Shown: positions 17,063 through 26,072, counted from the stretch's first letter. The stretch is DNA of 64,000 nt from Rossellomorea aquimaris TF-12 (GCF_001648555.1 NZ_LQXM01000023.1:61001-125000); one strand, 5' to 3'. Numbers and translations are program-made. The notes: generated from the letters alone by a model not told the origin.

Positions 17063-17792
17063 TATGATGAAACGGACATTTGCCTTCTATGGGCTCCACG
17101 TCGTCCCCAATAAAATACTGCTTCCATTCTCTGTGTTCAGGATCTCCATAGTGACTGATATTGGGATGCTTCGGCAACCCATCCCACTTCTCCACTCTCT
17201 CCCTCACTTTTTCGCGAGACATAATGCCCCCTTTAGAAGTTCCTTCCAGTCCTTCAAAAATCCTTCTTGGTTGAAAACCTAGAACCAAGCTATTTCCAAG
17301 GTCTCTGGTTTTTCGCTGTTTATAAGCTGGCGCATTGCCGAACACAAAAAACGGCTCATCAGCAAAGGAGAAGGCCCATAAATGATGGTCAGGGTCCTGG
17401 GGATAATCCTCTGGCCAAGCCTTTTCATCCTGGTCATGTAAATATTGAAGGATATTCCAGAAGTATTCACGATAATATGGAATCGTCTTCTCCTCTTTTT
17501 CCGGTTCTACAAACAAAAAGAACCCATGACGAATCAAGCGTTCCCCTTCAGATACGTCAAATAATCGATTAAACTCCTTGATCGTCTCAGGCAAGTGCTG
17601 CCAATTGTCGTGACTAATATACGAATACCTAAGCTCACCCTTTTTCTCACCTGTCATACCAAAATAACAAGGAAACGTACGGTCCGTTACGACTTCATGA
17701 AAATTCTCATATTCCTCTATCACCCATTCGGGCACTAGATCTGGATTCATCATCTCTTCTTTTGTGAACAGGTAACTTCTCTTGTCTGACAC
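17058..17792 (-). CDS. YqcI/YcgG family protein
   Basis: A 244-residue cytosolic protein of the YqcI/YcgG family. It is rich in aromatic residues, with conserved stretches such as FPCYFGM, RHGFFLFVEP, FAFSFADEPFFVFGNAPAYKQRKTR (given in parts of the conserved core) and a C-terminal CPFHH. The family is widespread in Bacillales and has no established biochemical role. GTG at 17792 is taken as start because GAGGTGG lies 5 nt upstream; an in-frame GTG nine bases earlier is the alternative. Monocistronic. Confidence 0.8.
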   Translation of the reverse strand: MSDKRSYLFTKEEMMNPDLVPEWVIEEYENFHEVVTDRTFPCYFGMTGEKKGELRYSYISHDNWQHLPETIKEFNRLFDVSEGERLIRHGFFLFVEPEKEEKTIPYYREYFWNILQYLHDQDEKAWPEDYPQDPDHHLWAFSFADEPFFVFGNAPAYKQRKTRDLGNSLVLGFQPRRIFEGLEGTSKGGIMSREKVRERVEKWDGLPKHPNISHYGDPEHREWKQYFIGDDVEPIEGKCPFHHK

Positions 17793-17863
17793 AACGGCCA
17801 CCTCACTAATTTATTCATGGTATGTTGTACCCTTGATGAAGTAGGACGAAACCGGGAACACAA

Positions 17864-17893
17864 AAAAGGTGAAACATCAGCGTTTCACCTTTT
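17864..17893 (-). terminator. Intrinsic terminator overlapping the FUSC gene's stop
   Basis: AAAAGGTGAAAC/GTTTCACCTTTT stem with a T run. The 5' arm encodes the last residues (QKVKR) of the FUSC protein and the TGA lies in the loop. Confidence 0.85.
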
Positions 17894-20084
17894 GCGTTCG
17901 ATCCACCTCTGCACCCAATTCCTGACCAAGAGCCACAATCGACTGATTAATTCGCCATACATAATACATATGATGAATCACATCGATTTTAGACTTCAGT
18001 CTACTCGGGGCAAGGGTTTCAATCTGTTCACGTTCGTCATTTAAGCTCCATAACATAGACTTACTTTCGTTTTCTTTTAAAAGTTCACGCAGAGAATGTA
18101 TATTATGGGTGATTTTCTCTTCGGTTTGCTGAAATACATCCTGTAATTCATCCGTAACCCTAACAGGCACCTTCCTGCTAGAGGATGCCAGCAAATGTTT
18201 TGCATAGTAGTTGATAGCTGTCGTAACTGTAATCCAACGCCCAATTCCTGAACGAGTCGTGTCACTGCGTTGCAGAAGGGACTGGGCCTCATCCTTTACC
18301 ACCTGAAGTTTCTGATCGAGATCAAAGGCTTGGTCCGTTAACGGCTTTCCTTCTTTGTTAGTAAATGATCTTACATAATCAGATACGTAGCTCTCCAGCT
18401 CTGCAAAAAAATCATCAAAGCTATCAGCCACCTTATCCTTTGTTTTCTTGGGAAAGACAAATGCAGAAACAGTCAGTGCTATTATCGCTCCTGCAATCGT
18501 ATCAATGACTCTTGCCTCCATAAGCTGAATACTAATTCCACCTAAAAGGAGGTCATACATAAAGGCAATAAGCATAGTAATGAACAAGCTCATCATCGTA
18601 TATGAGACCGCAAAGAAATAAAAAGCTAAAAACAGAACAACGAATAATAGGAAGACCTCTAACTCAGAATTCCCTGACACAAGCTTCGCTGCTCCAAATC
18701 CCAGCAGTGCTCCAATCACGGTTCCAACCGAACGTTGAAAAGCTTTTACATAGGTTCTTCCTACCGACTCTGTGCCAATTTGAATGATAAAAGTCGTCAG
18801 CAATACCCAATAAGGCTGTGCAGGGGCGATGATTTCGCCCACCATTATCGCTAGTGAACCTGCCACCAGAGCTTGAATTGCCTTTCGTGTAGATGGCCTT
18901 AACTTCTTAACATCCTCTTTCGTTCCTTCTTCTTCATTTTCACCAGGCGACTCTGCAACCTCTTCTACTTCTTTAAGTGAAGGCCTGGAGATTCTTAATG
19001 AATCTTGAATCGTAACGGCTGCTTCTAACACGTGGTTAGCAATTGACTCAATTCTTCTAATAAGATAAACCCATCCCTTTGGCTTTTCCTCTCCATTAAG
19101 GGTTTCAGTGATTAGAAGTCGTAGAGCTTGAATGGCTTTTTCCGCTTCCTCAAGAAAACGGGGTTCATACTGTTGAGCTAACACTTCCGCATCTCGCAAG
19201 GATCGAATCACCCAAACGAGTAGCCGCCTAATCTCCGCATATTCCAATGCATCTAAATCCTTCAGACGTTTTATAGAATCCGTCAACGTCTGAATCAGCA
19301 TTTCCGTATCAAACACATATAGTCGTAATTGAGATGGCTCAATACCCGGCCACAGCTTGTTCAAATCATGCTCATTAATATCTGAAGCCACAATTCTCGC
19401 ATATTCATTTAGCCTTCGAACGTTTTTATCTAACACCTTTCTTCTTTTAACACTACTGTCTGGATCCTCAATCATTTTCATCAAAATGGTAAAGGTCAAA
19501 TTGGATTGAATATGGAACGAACGCATACTCCTCCTCAACATATGAACAGAGCCTTTAAATAGAAGAAAATTATAAAGATAGGCGTACAGAACACCAAACA
19601 CAATTCCTATGTAGAACCAAGTAAGATGGGCAACTTCCAGCTGCAAAATCGAAGAAATGTAGATGGACAAAAAGCCTGCCATCCCCATTGAAAAATAGCG
19701 TATCGCAAATCGCGAGAAATAGAAGGCACTAAAAATAGCCCCTAGCATCAAGAGGTTTACCAAAAGGCTGAAATGGGCGAAAGCAGAGCCCATGGTAATT
19801 CCAACGGCCACTGAAACACCAATCAAAACCGTCGTCACTTTCTTCTTAGCCGTTGTATCATCCATGGCAATAAAAATCCCAAGCATCCCCACCATACCTG
19901 AAATAATGGCAGGGGTGATCACGGAGTAATTCCACAAATTTAATAGAAACATCATGGTAAATACTGCTGATACTAAACTAATGGTTGCCTTTCCAGCCTG
20001 CTGAAACCTTTTTCTACCAGGGTCAGAAGCCAGAAACCGTCCCCACCAAATATGTTGTTTATGCCACTGTTTCATCATTATCAT
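17877..20084 (-). CDS. FUSC/aromatic-acid-exporter family membrane protein
   Basis: A 735-residue protein with two membrane modules separated by cytosolic helices, as in the FUSC / ArAE family (YccS/AaeB-like). The first block of about six helices covers residues 30-180, a long helical region 185-390, the second helix block about 400-545, and a cytosolic tail after that. FUSC proteins export aromatic acids or fusaric acid; the substrate here is unknown. The ATG at 20084 has AAAGGT only 1-2 nt upstream, so a start 6 or 9 nt later (MMKQWHK) is likely to be used too. Monocistronic. Confidence 0.82.
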   Translation of the reverse strand: MIMMKQWHKQHIWWGRFLASDPGRKRFQQAGKATISLVSAVFTMMFLLNLWNYSVITPAIISGMVGMLGIFIAMDDTTAKKKVTTVLIGVSVAVGITMGSAFAHFSLLVNLLMLGAIFSAFYFSRFAIRYFSMGMAGFLSIYISSILQLEVAHLTWFYIGIVFGVLYAYLYNFLLFKGSVHMLRRSMRSFHIQSNLTFTILMKMIEDPDSSVKRRKVLDKNVRRLNEYARIVASDINEHDLNKLWPGIEPSQLRLYVFDTEMLIQTLTDSIKRLKDLDALEYAEIRRLLVWVIRSLRDAEVLAQQYEPRFLEEAEKAIQALRLLITETLNGEEKPKGWVYLIRRIESIANHVLEAAVTIQDSLRISRPSLKEVEEVAESPGENEEEGTKEDVKKLRPSTRKAIQALVAGSLAIMVGEIIAPAQPYWVLLTTFIIQIGTESVGRTYVKAFQRSVGTVIGALLGFGAAKLVSGNSELEVFLLFVVLFLAFYFFAVSYTMMSLFITMLIAFMYDLLLGGISIQLMEARVIDTIAGAIIALTVSAFVFPKKTKDKVADSFDDFFAELESYVSDYVRSFTNKEGKPLTDQAFDLDQKLQVVKDEAQSLLQRSDTTRSGIGRWITVTTAINYYAKHLLASSSRKVPVRVTDELQDVFQQTEEKITHNIHSLRELLKENESKSMLWSLNDEREQIETLAPSRLKSKIDVIHHMYYVWRINQSIVALGQELGAEVDRTQKVKR

Positions 20085-20447
20085 ACCTTTACACTCTCGC
20101 CATGTTTATTCCCTTATATCGTACCCTGTAAAAGAAAAAAGTAACCTAATCTGCCGAAGCAGTAAGGTTACTTCTGTGTTCATAAAAACACAATATTCGT
20201 TGGTGCACGAATAGAAAATGTATTTGTCTGTTTGTATGATTATACGGTTTTTGAGGATGGGGGTAAAGGAATGTGCTTGGTGGCGGGGGATTAGGTCAGT
20301 TTATGTACTTAAATAGATGATATTTATTTATGATGGCAAACTCTTTTTAATATACCTTTGTGTAAAAAAGCTAGCTTGTCTTTAGTTCATTTAACTAAAC
20401 ACTATTTGAAACCAAATCACTTAAAAATATGGTAAGCACACTTGCAA
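20085..20447. other. Gene-free stretch with one minus-strand terminator
   Basis: These 363 nt hold a terminator hairpin at 20141-20171 (minus strand GTAACC...CTGCttcgGCAG...GGTTAC followed by six T) which closes the lasso transcript before the FUSC gene. The remainder is AT-rich with no ORF or RNA that I recognise. Confidence 0.6.
20141..20171 (-). terminator. Intrinsic terminator ending the lasso operon
   Basis: Stem GTAACC/GGTTAC with inner CTGC-TTCG-GCAG tetraloop and a downstream T run on the minus strand. Confidence 0.75.
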
Positions 20448-20888
20448 TCATTTTTTATTTAAAATGAGTTGTAAAAAAGACGAAATAAAAGGGAAAAGAA
20501 GAATGAGTTTACTCCAACCTTTAGCAATAGGATGATCTAGAGTTAAGGTTACATTCTCTTTACGAACCTTGACTAATTTGCCTATCATCTGCTCTTCAGA
20601 TATTACTTCATCACAGATAGTGTTTGTATCTCCTTTAAACAAATACTTCACTCGATTACCGAAGAATTTAATATATAGAAATCGATGCGCCACTAACTTA
20701 CCAGATGCATCTTGAAACAAAATAATATCCCCTTTTTTCAAAGATTGTTCTTTTAATGAAACAAACCGACACTGGTCTCCATCATGAATCAAAGGATACA
20801 TACTCATCCCTTCAGCAGGAAGATCCATCCACCCTTTCTTATCCATCACTTCCATTAGCAACGTAGATGAAACTGAATTAGCTTGCAT
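20448..20888 (-). CDS. S24/S26-type (SipW-like) peptidase in the lasso cluster
   Basis: A 146-residue protein of the signal-peptidase I / LexA fold. The nucleophile motif is EGMSMYP (Ser29). The second catalytic position is His in KLVAHR (His68) rather than Lys, which marks the archaeal/SipW (ER-type) group. A C-terminal hydrophobic stretch (about 128-143) should anchor it to the membrane. It is the last gene of the lasso operon, 140 nt after the ABC exporter. It might trim a product or a partner protein during export, but this is inference. ATG at 20888 follows GGGGG at 9 nt; a TTG nine bases earlier lacks spacing. Confidence 0.78.
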   Translation of the reverse strand: MQANSVSSTLLMEVMDKKGWMDLPAEGMSMYPLIHDGDQCRFVSLKEQSLKKGDIILFQDASGKLVAHRFLYIKFFGNRVKYLFKGDTNTICDEVISEEQMIGKLVKVRKENVTLTLDHPIAKGWSKLILLFPFISSFLQLILNKK

Positions 20889-21028
20889 ATCGTTCAACCC
20901 CCAATTTTAAATCTATGAAGTAGTAGATTAAATAAATCAACTATCTGGAAATGCCTTAAGCCACTACTTTGTTCTGACAATCCACCTAAAGGGAGCATCA
21001 TAAAATGTTATTACGACATTTTTTTTCC

Positions 21029-22825
21029 TTAAAGTGAAAGTCCCATCTGCTTTTCTAATAAATTACTAAACATGCTTCTTTTTTCTTTTGATAGTTGATG
21101 AAATCCACCTGTTTGTATGACACTTCCTTTATCCAGGACAATCACTTGATCTGCGTTTTTTATAGTTGAAAGGCGGTGAGCTATGACGATAATAGTCATT
21201 TTGCCTTTCAGCTGATCGATTGCCTCTTGAATTTTAGATTCGTTTTCACTGTCAAGTGCACTTGTAGCCTCATCTAACACTAAAATCGAAGGTTTTCTTA
21301 ATATAGCTCGAGCAAGTACAACTCGCTGACGTTCTCCCCCAGAGAGTTTTATACCTCTATCGCCAATAAGTGTATCAAGTCCATTTGGTAGTTTCTTAAC
21401 AAATTCAGCTGCTGATGAAAACTCAAGTGCTTCCCATAATTCTTTTTCATCTGCATGTGGTTTTACTAATAATAAGTTTTCTCGAATACTAGTATTAAAT
21501 AGGAATGGATCCTGGGGGATATAGCTAATAGAACGTCTTAATGACAAAATCTTTTCTCTAGATAATGGGATCCCGTCTATGAATATTTCTCCTTTTTGAG
21601 GTTGATTTAGTCCCATTACTAAGTCTATAAGGGTGCTCTTCCCTGCACCTGAATGTCCTACTAATGCAGTCATTTCATTGGCTTTTATAAAAATGTTAAT
21701 GTCATTCAATGTATAAGAAACTCGATTTTCATTATATTTAAAATGAACACCTTTACACTCTATTCCACTTACTAAACGAAGCGGATTTATTTTTAATTGA
21801 TCAACATTTTCAAATTCAGCAGCACTCTCACACTCTTGCTGCAAAGAGACAACAGATTTAAAAGAAGGAATAGTTGTGGCTATTTGTTCCATTGAAGCTT
21901 GGATGCCTGCGACTCGAGGCCACAGTCTTGAAAAAATAACAATGATGACCATCAACTGACCTGTTTGGGAGTTGAATACATTTATAGCTACAAAAATAAA
22001 GAGGGCAATAAGTATGGCAGAAGAAACTTTATAATATAGCTGAGATTTTGTTTTCATTTTCGTATATTCAATTTGTTCGTCTTGCATATTTTTTGTTATA
22101 GAGCGATACCAATTCAATTTATCGTTCTCTAGTGTATTACTCTTAATTTCTTTAATTCCATTAATCTGATCTGTTATTCCTGCTAAGTAATTTTTCCCTA
22201 ACTCAAAATTTCTGTTTCCTAAAGCTAAAGATGTCTTCAAGAATTTTCTATTAAAGAAGATAAGGATTAATCCACAAAGCATCACAAATATTGTTATGTT
22301 TGGAGATAGCAAAAGAGCTACAATGATTTGAATCGATGTAAAGATGAGAGAAGACATAAATTGTAAGAAAGAATGAGTTCCTGCACTAGCACGTGCAATT
22401 TCCCCTGTTAATAAATTGATAAGGTCGGATTTCCTATTTTCAAGGAAAAAACTCCATTTGGAATTTAAGATTTTACTATACGTTTCTACTCTCATATGCC
22501 TAAAAAAACCATGTTGAATAATGGTGTTTTGAATGGTTATTCTTCTTTGGACAATATGTTGCCCTGTTACTAATAATACGTACGTTCCTAATATGACAGG
22601 CAAGCTTATACTGCTAGGAATCTCTTTTATTCCATTAAATATTTCTAATATTTTATGGTCTCCTATATCAAGATTCACTACTCCTGTAATACTAATCATA
22701 GGAATAAGCAAAAGAATTCCAACACCTTCGAGTAAACCTATTAATATCATACTAATAAGATTTATATAAAGAGCTCTTCCTGAATAAGAATGTATTTGTT
22801 TTAAAAAGTACATGAGGTGTTTCAA
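21029..22825 (-). CDS. Lasso-peptide ABC exporter (D-type, permease-ATPase fusion)
   Basis: A 598-residue half-transporter with an N-terminal six-helix permease (residues 1-310) and a C-terminal ATPase. The Walker A is GHSGAGKST at about 390, the signature LSGGERQRV, the Walker B SILVLDEATSALD and the switch His IVIAHR. No peptidase C39 domain is present, as expected for lasso exporters where leader removal is done by B2. It should dimerise and pump the mature peptides out, giving producer immunity. It starts 11 nt after the nucleotidyltransferase stop, inside the lasso operon. Confidence 0.88.
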   Translation of the reverse strand: MKHLMYFLKQIHSYSGRALYINLISMILIGLLEGVGILLLIPMISITGVVNLDIGDHKILEIFNGIKEIPSSISLPVILGTYVLLVTGQHIVQRRITIQNTIIQHGFFRHMRVETYSKILNSKWSFFLENRKSDLINLLTGEIARASAGTHSFLQFMSSLIFTSIQIIVALLLSPNITIFVMLCGLILIFFNRKFLKTSLALGNRNFELGKNYLAGITDQINGIKEIKSNTLENDKLNWYRSITKNMQDEQIEYTKMKTKSQLYYKVSSAILIALFIFVAINVFNSQTGQLMVIIVIFSRLWPRVAGIQASMEQIATTIPSFKSVVSLQQECESAAEFENVDQLKINPLRLVSGIECKGVHFKYNENRVSYTLNDINIFIKANEMTALVGHSGAGKSTLIDLVMGLNQPQKGEIFIDGIPLSREKILSLRRSISYIPQDPFLFNTSIRENLLLVKPHADEKELWEALEFSSAAEFVKKLPNGLDTLIGDRGIKLSGGERQRVVLARAILRKPSILVLDEATSALDSENESKIQEAIDQLKGKMTIIVIAHRLSTIKNADQVIVLDKGSVIQTGGFHQLSKEKRSMFSNLLEKQMGLSL

Positions 22826-22836
22826 TATAACTCCTC

Positions 22837-24024
22837 CTAGGATGTTGCATGTTTTCTTGTCTTTCTCCAGGCCACCAAGAATGGGCGTAAAGGAAAATAT
22901 AAAAAGTGGAGTCTAATTGGTAATGGCAACGTTTCTGCATCTGTAAAATAAGGATGCAACTGACTGATTAAAAAAAAGAGTCTCTGCTTATTAGACATTA
23001 ACGAAAACAAGTGTTGTGAATGGTAAGAAGAGATGTAATGAGGCACCGGATCCGTATGTAAATTCACCATTTTTTCTAAATAGAAAATTGCCTCTTGAGC
23101 TAACTTTCTTGAGCGTTTACTAAAAAGATGTGGCTTCATTTCTCTGGTACACTTCGTATTAAATAGCTCAGTAGTTAAAACAACAGCTTGGCCGCCAATA
23201 TGAAGATAATCATATTTTTTTAATAATTGATAGACCTTCTTCCAAGATAAACCTCTTTCAATAATTTGATGAATATCTGTAAGCCAACGAAGACGAGACC
23301 ACCCATGACGAGCACCGTGTGTAACAAGAAATAAAAATAAATCCTCATTCCCAAGTGAATACACTTCGCTAGTTGAAAGAGAGCTGATTTGCTTTCGTTC
23401 CCATAATTCTTCAAAACTAGGTTCTTTTCCCGGACCGGGGTTCAACCTCCAATGGAGCTCAAGTTTCATTCCCTTTTCTGGATGAAAGTATGTGACATGA
23501 TGATGTCTCCATCGCCAATCATTCAAAATGGACTTGATATACTCTTCCTTCACATATCCCATTCTTTTAAGAAGCTTTTCAGCTTGACCTAAATCCTCGA
23601 TAGAAATAAGTACATCTAAATCACTAGATGTTCTACGGGAGACATCATTATATAGGAACTGTGCAAGTACCGGTCCTTTCAGCTGAATTAATCGTATAGA
23701 TTTCTCGTTAAAAGAAGTACTAACCGTTTTCATTTCAGCACACATTTGTAGCATTCGAAATGTACTTTCTCTATAAGTTTGAGTTAATCTGTTTATTACA
23801 TTAGAAGGAATCATCTTCGTTTCTATCATTTTTATTTTGGATTGTAACAATGGAAACACTCGATGGTGAATCGCTTGGTCTACAAACAAATTCCAGTCGA
23901 TATCAGAAGCTAACTCTGAGCAAACCCTTGTCAGTTCAACAGAATTATTATTTTTTATCAACTCGATTATCAACTTTAACTCTTTAGGAATTTGTGATAA
24001 ATCGAGGCTACTTTTTTTATCCAT
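22837..24024 (-). CDS. Nucleotidyltransferase-fold protein of the lasso cluster (NTP_transf_5 family)
   Basis: A 395-residue protein with a minimal nucleotidyltransferase core: RLIQLKGPVLAQFLYNDVSRRTSSDLDVLI carries the SDLD metal-binding pair at about residues 143-146, followed by the helical region typical of the family. Such genes recur in Bacillales lasso clusters of the paeninodin type and are thought to tailor the peptide, though the reaction is not settled to my knowledge. The ATG at 24024 has AAGGAG 6 nt upstream and overlaps the B2 stop by 8 nt (ATGGATAA), so the two are translationally coupled. Further upstream frame is unlikely to be used. Confidence 0.82.
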   Translation of the reverse strand: MDKKSSLDLSQIPKELKLIIELIKNNNSVELTRVCSELASDIDWNLFVDQAIHHRVFPLLQSKIKMIETKMIPSNVINRLTQTYRESTFRMLQMCAEMKTVSTSFNEKSIRLIQLKGPVLAQFLYNDVSRRTSSDLDVLISIEDLGQAEKLLKRMGYVKEEYIKSILNDWRWRHHHVTYFHPEKGMKLELHWRLNPGPGKEPSFEELWERKQISSLSTSEVYSLGNEDLFLFLVTHGARHGWSRLRWLTDIHQIIERGLSWKKVYQLLKKYDYLHIGGQAVVLTTELFNTKCTREMKPHLFSKRSRKLAQEAIFYLEKMVNLHTDPVPHYISSYHSQHLFSLMSNKQRLFFLISQLHPYFTDAETLPLPIRLHFLYFPLRPFLVAWRKTRKHATS

Positions 24025-24475
24025 TGCTTTCTCCTTTAATATCATTAGCGAATTTTCCTACCACCGTGAATTTTTCCATACCTTCCGCTCCAGTTAAATA
24101 AAAAGGGCCACTTCTGAGCCATGCATGGGCAATTAACTGTCCTTGTTCATCACGTGCAGTGCCTAAATATAGAGTGCTTTCAATTTGACGTTTTTCTAGC
24201 ATTTTCATACCTGCAATGGCTTTAACCAGACACCGACTTTCCCAAATAGTATAACGACTCATAATATGAAGGGCTTGAGAAATATTAGATAAAATTTCTT
24301 TGTTCTTCATATTAGGGGAAAAAGAAGTTTCTTTTAGCCGTTCCCCTAATGTGGGGGCTACTTTAGCAAATGGGAAAATTTTCAGGATCCTCGCCCATCC
24401 TAAATAGAGAAAAGACTCAAATAATAATTTTTTCATCGTCCAATTCATTGATAAAAAGATTCTTATATATTTCAT
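24017..24475 (-). CDS. Lasso leader peptidase B2 (transglutaminase-like)
   Basis: A 152-residue protein of the lasso peptide B2 family. It has a cysteine-protease fold that cuts the leader from the precursor before cyclisation. The catalytic Cys is in WESRCLVKA (Cys82) and the His in LIAHAWLRSG (His117); TLYLGTARD between them is the usual family strand. Split B proteins (B1 plus B2) are standard in Gram-positive lasso systems. The ATG at 24475 is chosen over a TTG 18 nt earlier. It overlaps the downstream nucleotidyltransferase start. Confidence 0.88.
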   Translation of the reverse strand: MKYIRIFLSMNWTMKKLLFESFLYLGWARILKIFPFAKVAPTLGERLKETSFSPNMKNKEILSNISQALHIMSRYTIWESRCLVKAIAGMKMLEKRQIESTLYLGTARDEQGQLIAHAWLRSGPFYLTGAEGMEKFTVVGKFANDIKGESNG

Positions 24476-24513
24476 ACCCTTATCCCTTCCCAAGCTAATA
24501 GAAATAAAGCGTT

Positions 24514-24810
24514 CTATTCTTCTCTAACATTTATTAAATTCTCTTCTTTTAAAAGGTTTAAAAACGAGAATACTTGTTCTTGGCATACATCTTGTTCCAC
24601 TTCATATTCATTTATTAAATTAGCTATGAGCCTCTCAACAGAAATCGGGTTCTCTAGTTGTTCCCAAATAACCCCACCCATTTCTCCAAGATTGTAGTAC
24701 TTACCATTGTGTATGCTTAACATTACTTTTTCTCCATCCATATCGCTTACTATATTGTCCTCGCCTTGATAAATGATTGAGCTTAATGAAAAATCTAGAT
24801 TTTTAATCAT
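24514..24810 (-). CDS. Lasso B1 protein (PqqD-like RiPP recognition element)
   Basis: A 98-residue PqqD-fold protein. It binds the precursor leader and presents it to B2 and probably to the cyclase. Family features are DMDGEKVMLSIHNGKYYNLGEMGGVIWEQLENP and the C-terminal helix FLNLLKEENLI. Its ATG overlaps the kinase stop by 8 nt (ATGATTAA), so translation is coupled. Only one B1 is present for two precursors, so it should recognise both leaders, which share the pattern WxxPxLEILDxxMTM. Confidence 0.88.
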   Translation of the reverse strand: MIKNLDFSLSSIIYQGEDNIVSDMDGEKVMLSIHNGKYYNLGEMGGVIWEQLENPISVERLIANLINEYEVEQDVCQEQVFSFLNLLKEENLINVREE

Positions 24811-25741
24811 GAACCTTTTCCCCCACCTTTAAAGTAGTAAGTAGTAAATCTGTTAAACTATTGGCTGTAAACTTTGATTGTGGCCTACATACTTGATAAA
24901 CACGTATCTTATTTATCATTTGTGCAGTCATTCTAAAATGCCATTCCATTAATCCAGAACCTTTAAGAATAAAGTTGCGATACGTATGGTTAAACACAGT
25001 GTGCAGACTTTCTAATTTTTGAATCGACCGTATGCTAATTTCTTCATCATCTGATTTAATTAATTCAAATATGCCTGCTAAAGGCATGGATACAGAAGAA
25101 AATTGAGCAGAGACAGGAATTGCAAACTTTGTTTCCCTATCAATGATTGGTCGATAATTTTCCGAGTTCATTCCAAATTCATTTAAACTTTCCAGCCATA
25201 GCTTTTGTTGTGGGTAGGCCGGTATAACAATAGGTTGATGATTTTCTGTGAGAATGACTGGAATGACATCATCACTAAGTAATTTAAAACCTTTATTTAA
25301 AAAGGCAGATGCAAGCGTTGATTTTCCTGCTCCGGAGTCTCCTACAATTGCATACGCTTTTCCATCTATTTCTACCGCACTTCCGTGTAAGGGGAGGATT
25401 TTCCGTTGCATTAATATGGCTCCCATACAAGTACCAAGAATATATAAGCGAATGATATCCTCACTGGCATTTTCATAAGGGGAAACTATAATTCTCTTAC
25501 CTTCTTGAATCAAATAAATAGCTACTTCGGGGATTTTAAATAAACACTGATTTTCTTCTATTACAAAATACTTTGTAGGTTTCGCTTTTTCTTCCCATAA
25601 AGAATGTAATTCACCTATTTCTATTGTGATATCCATAATTTCTTCGGATCCCTTTACATTTTTTAATTCAGGAAGAAAATATTCGCTCATAATATTTAAT
25701 CCAAATGCTTGGTATCGTGCTATTTCCTGGGTTTGAATCAC
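24803..25741 (-). CDS. HPr-kinase-like lasso peptide kinase
   Basis: A 312-residue protein related to the C-terminal domain of HPr kinase/phosphorylase. It has the conserved PLHGSAV at about 117-123, the P-loop GDSGAGKST at 134-142 and LLSDDV at 155-159. In the paeninodin system the corresponding kinase phosphorylates the C-terminal Ser of the precursor. Both precursors here end in Ser, which fits the same role. GTG at 25741 is preferred for the GGGAGG 8 nt upstream; a GTG two codons earlier abuts the ribosome binding site. It follows precursor A2 after 175 nt. Confidence 0.87.
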   Translation of the reverse strand: MIQTQEIARYQAFGLNIMSEYFLPELKNVKGSEEIMDITIEIGELHSLWEEKAKPTKYFVIEENQCLFKIPEVAIYLIQEGKRIIVSPYENASEDIIRLYILGTCMGAILMQRKILPLHGSAVEIDGKAYAIVGDSGAGKSTLASAFLNKGFKLLSDDVIPVILTENHQPIVIPAYPQQKLWLESLNEFGMNSENYRPIIDRETKFAIPVSAQFSSVSMPLAGIFELIKSDDEEISIRSIQKLESLHTVFNHTYRNFILKGSGLMEWHFRMTAQMINKIRVYQVCRPQSKFTANSLTDLLLTTLKVGEKVHD

Positions 25742-25916
25742 TTCCACACCCTCCCTATTGAGAATCTTTTTTAAAAAAGGGGAAAGAACCTTTTAGAGCA
25801 TCTACTAGTATCGTAAATATGTAGTACCTTTGTTAATGCTAGTACTCTAGTTAAGCATTCGATTCTTAAGTAGAACTCCATCCAGTCTTCCCTTAAGCTT
25901 TAATAATTTCTATAAA
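25742..25916 (-). other. Structured spacer between precursor A2 and the kinase gene
   Basis: No ORF is present. The RNA could pair CTTAAG with CTTAAG and ACTAGCAT with ATACTAGT-type segments, and ends in a T-rich stretch. Partial termination here would raise precursor mRNA over that of the enzymes, as often seen after RiPP precursor genes. This is a suggestion only. Confidence 0.3.
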
Positions 25917-26072
25917 TTAACTACCTAAACAACTTGCATTTGATTGTCCTTCGTGAGTTTCATCTCTACCTTCGGATGCATCAAAGCAGTCTGGATTTGC
26001 ATTACCAGGACCATTCATCGTCATGCTTACATCTAATATTTCTAATAAAGGTGCTGACCAATCTTTTTTCAT
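25917..26072 (-). CDS. Lasso peptide precursor A2 (two-cysteine core)
   Basis: A 51-residue precursor. The ATG at 26072 sits behind a strong AAGGAGGTGG. The leader is 19 residues, MKKDWSAPLLEILDVSMTM, with the W/YxxP...LE motif and the Thr at position -2 that lasso enzymes require. The predicted 32-residue core starts NGPGNANPD: N1 and the D9 side chain would form the nine-member macrolactam, as A1-D9 does in paeninodin. Cys10 follows the ring directly and Cys29 lies near the end (SNASCLGS). The last residue is Ser, the likely kinase target. The tail is acidic. It lies 18 nt after its cyclase gene. Confidence 0.9.
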   Translation of the reverse strand: MKKDWSAPLLEILDVSMTMNGPGNANPDCFDASEGRDETHEGQSNASCLGS

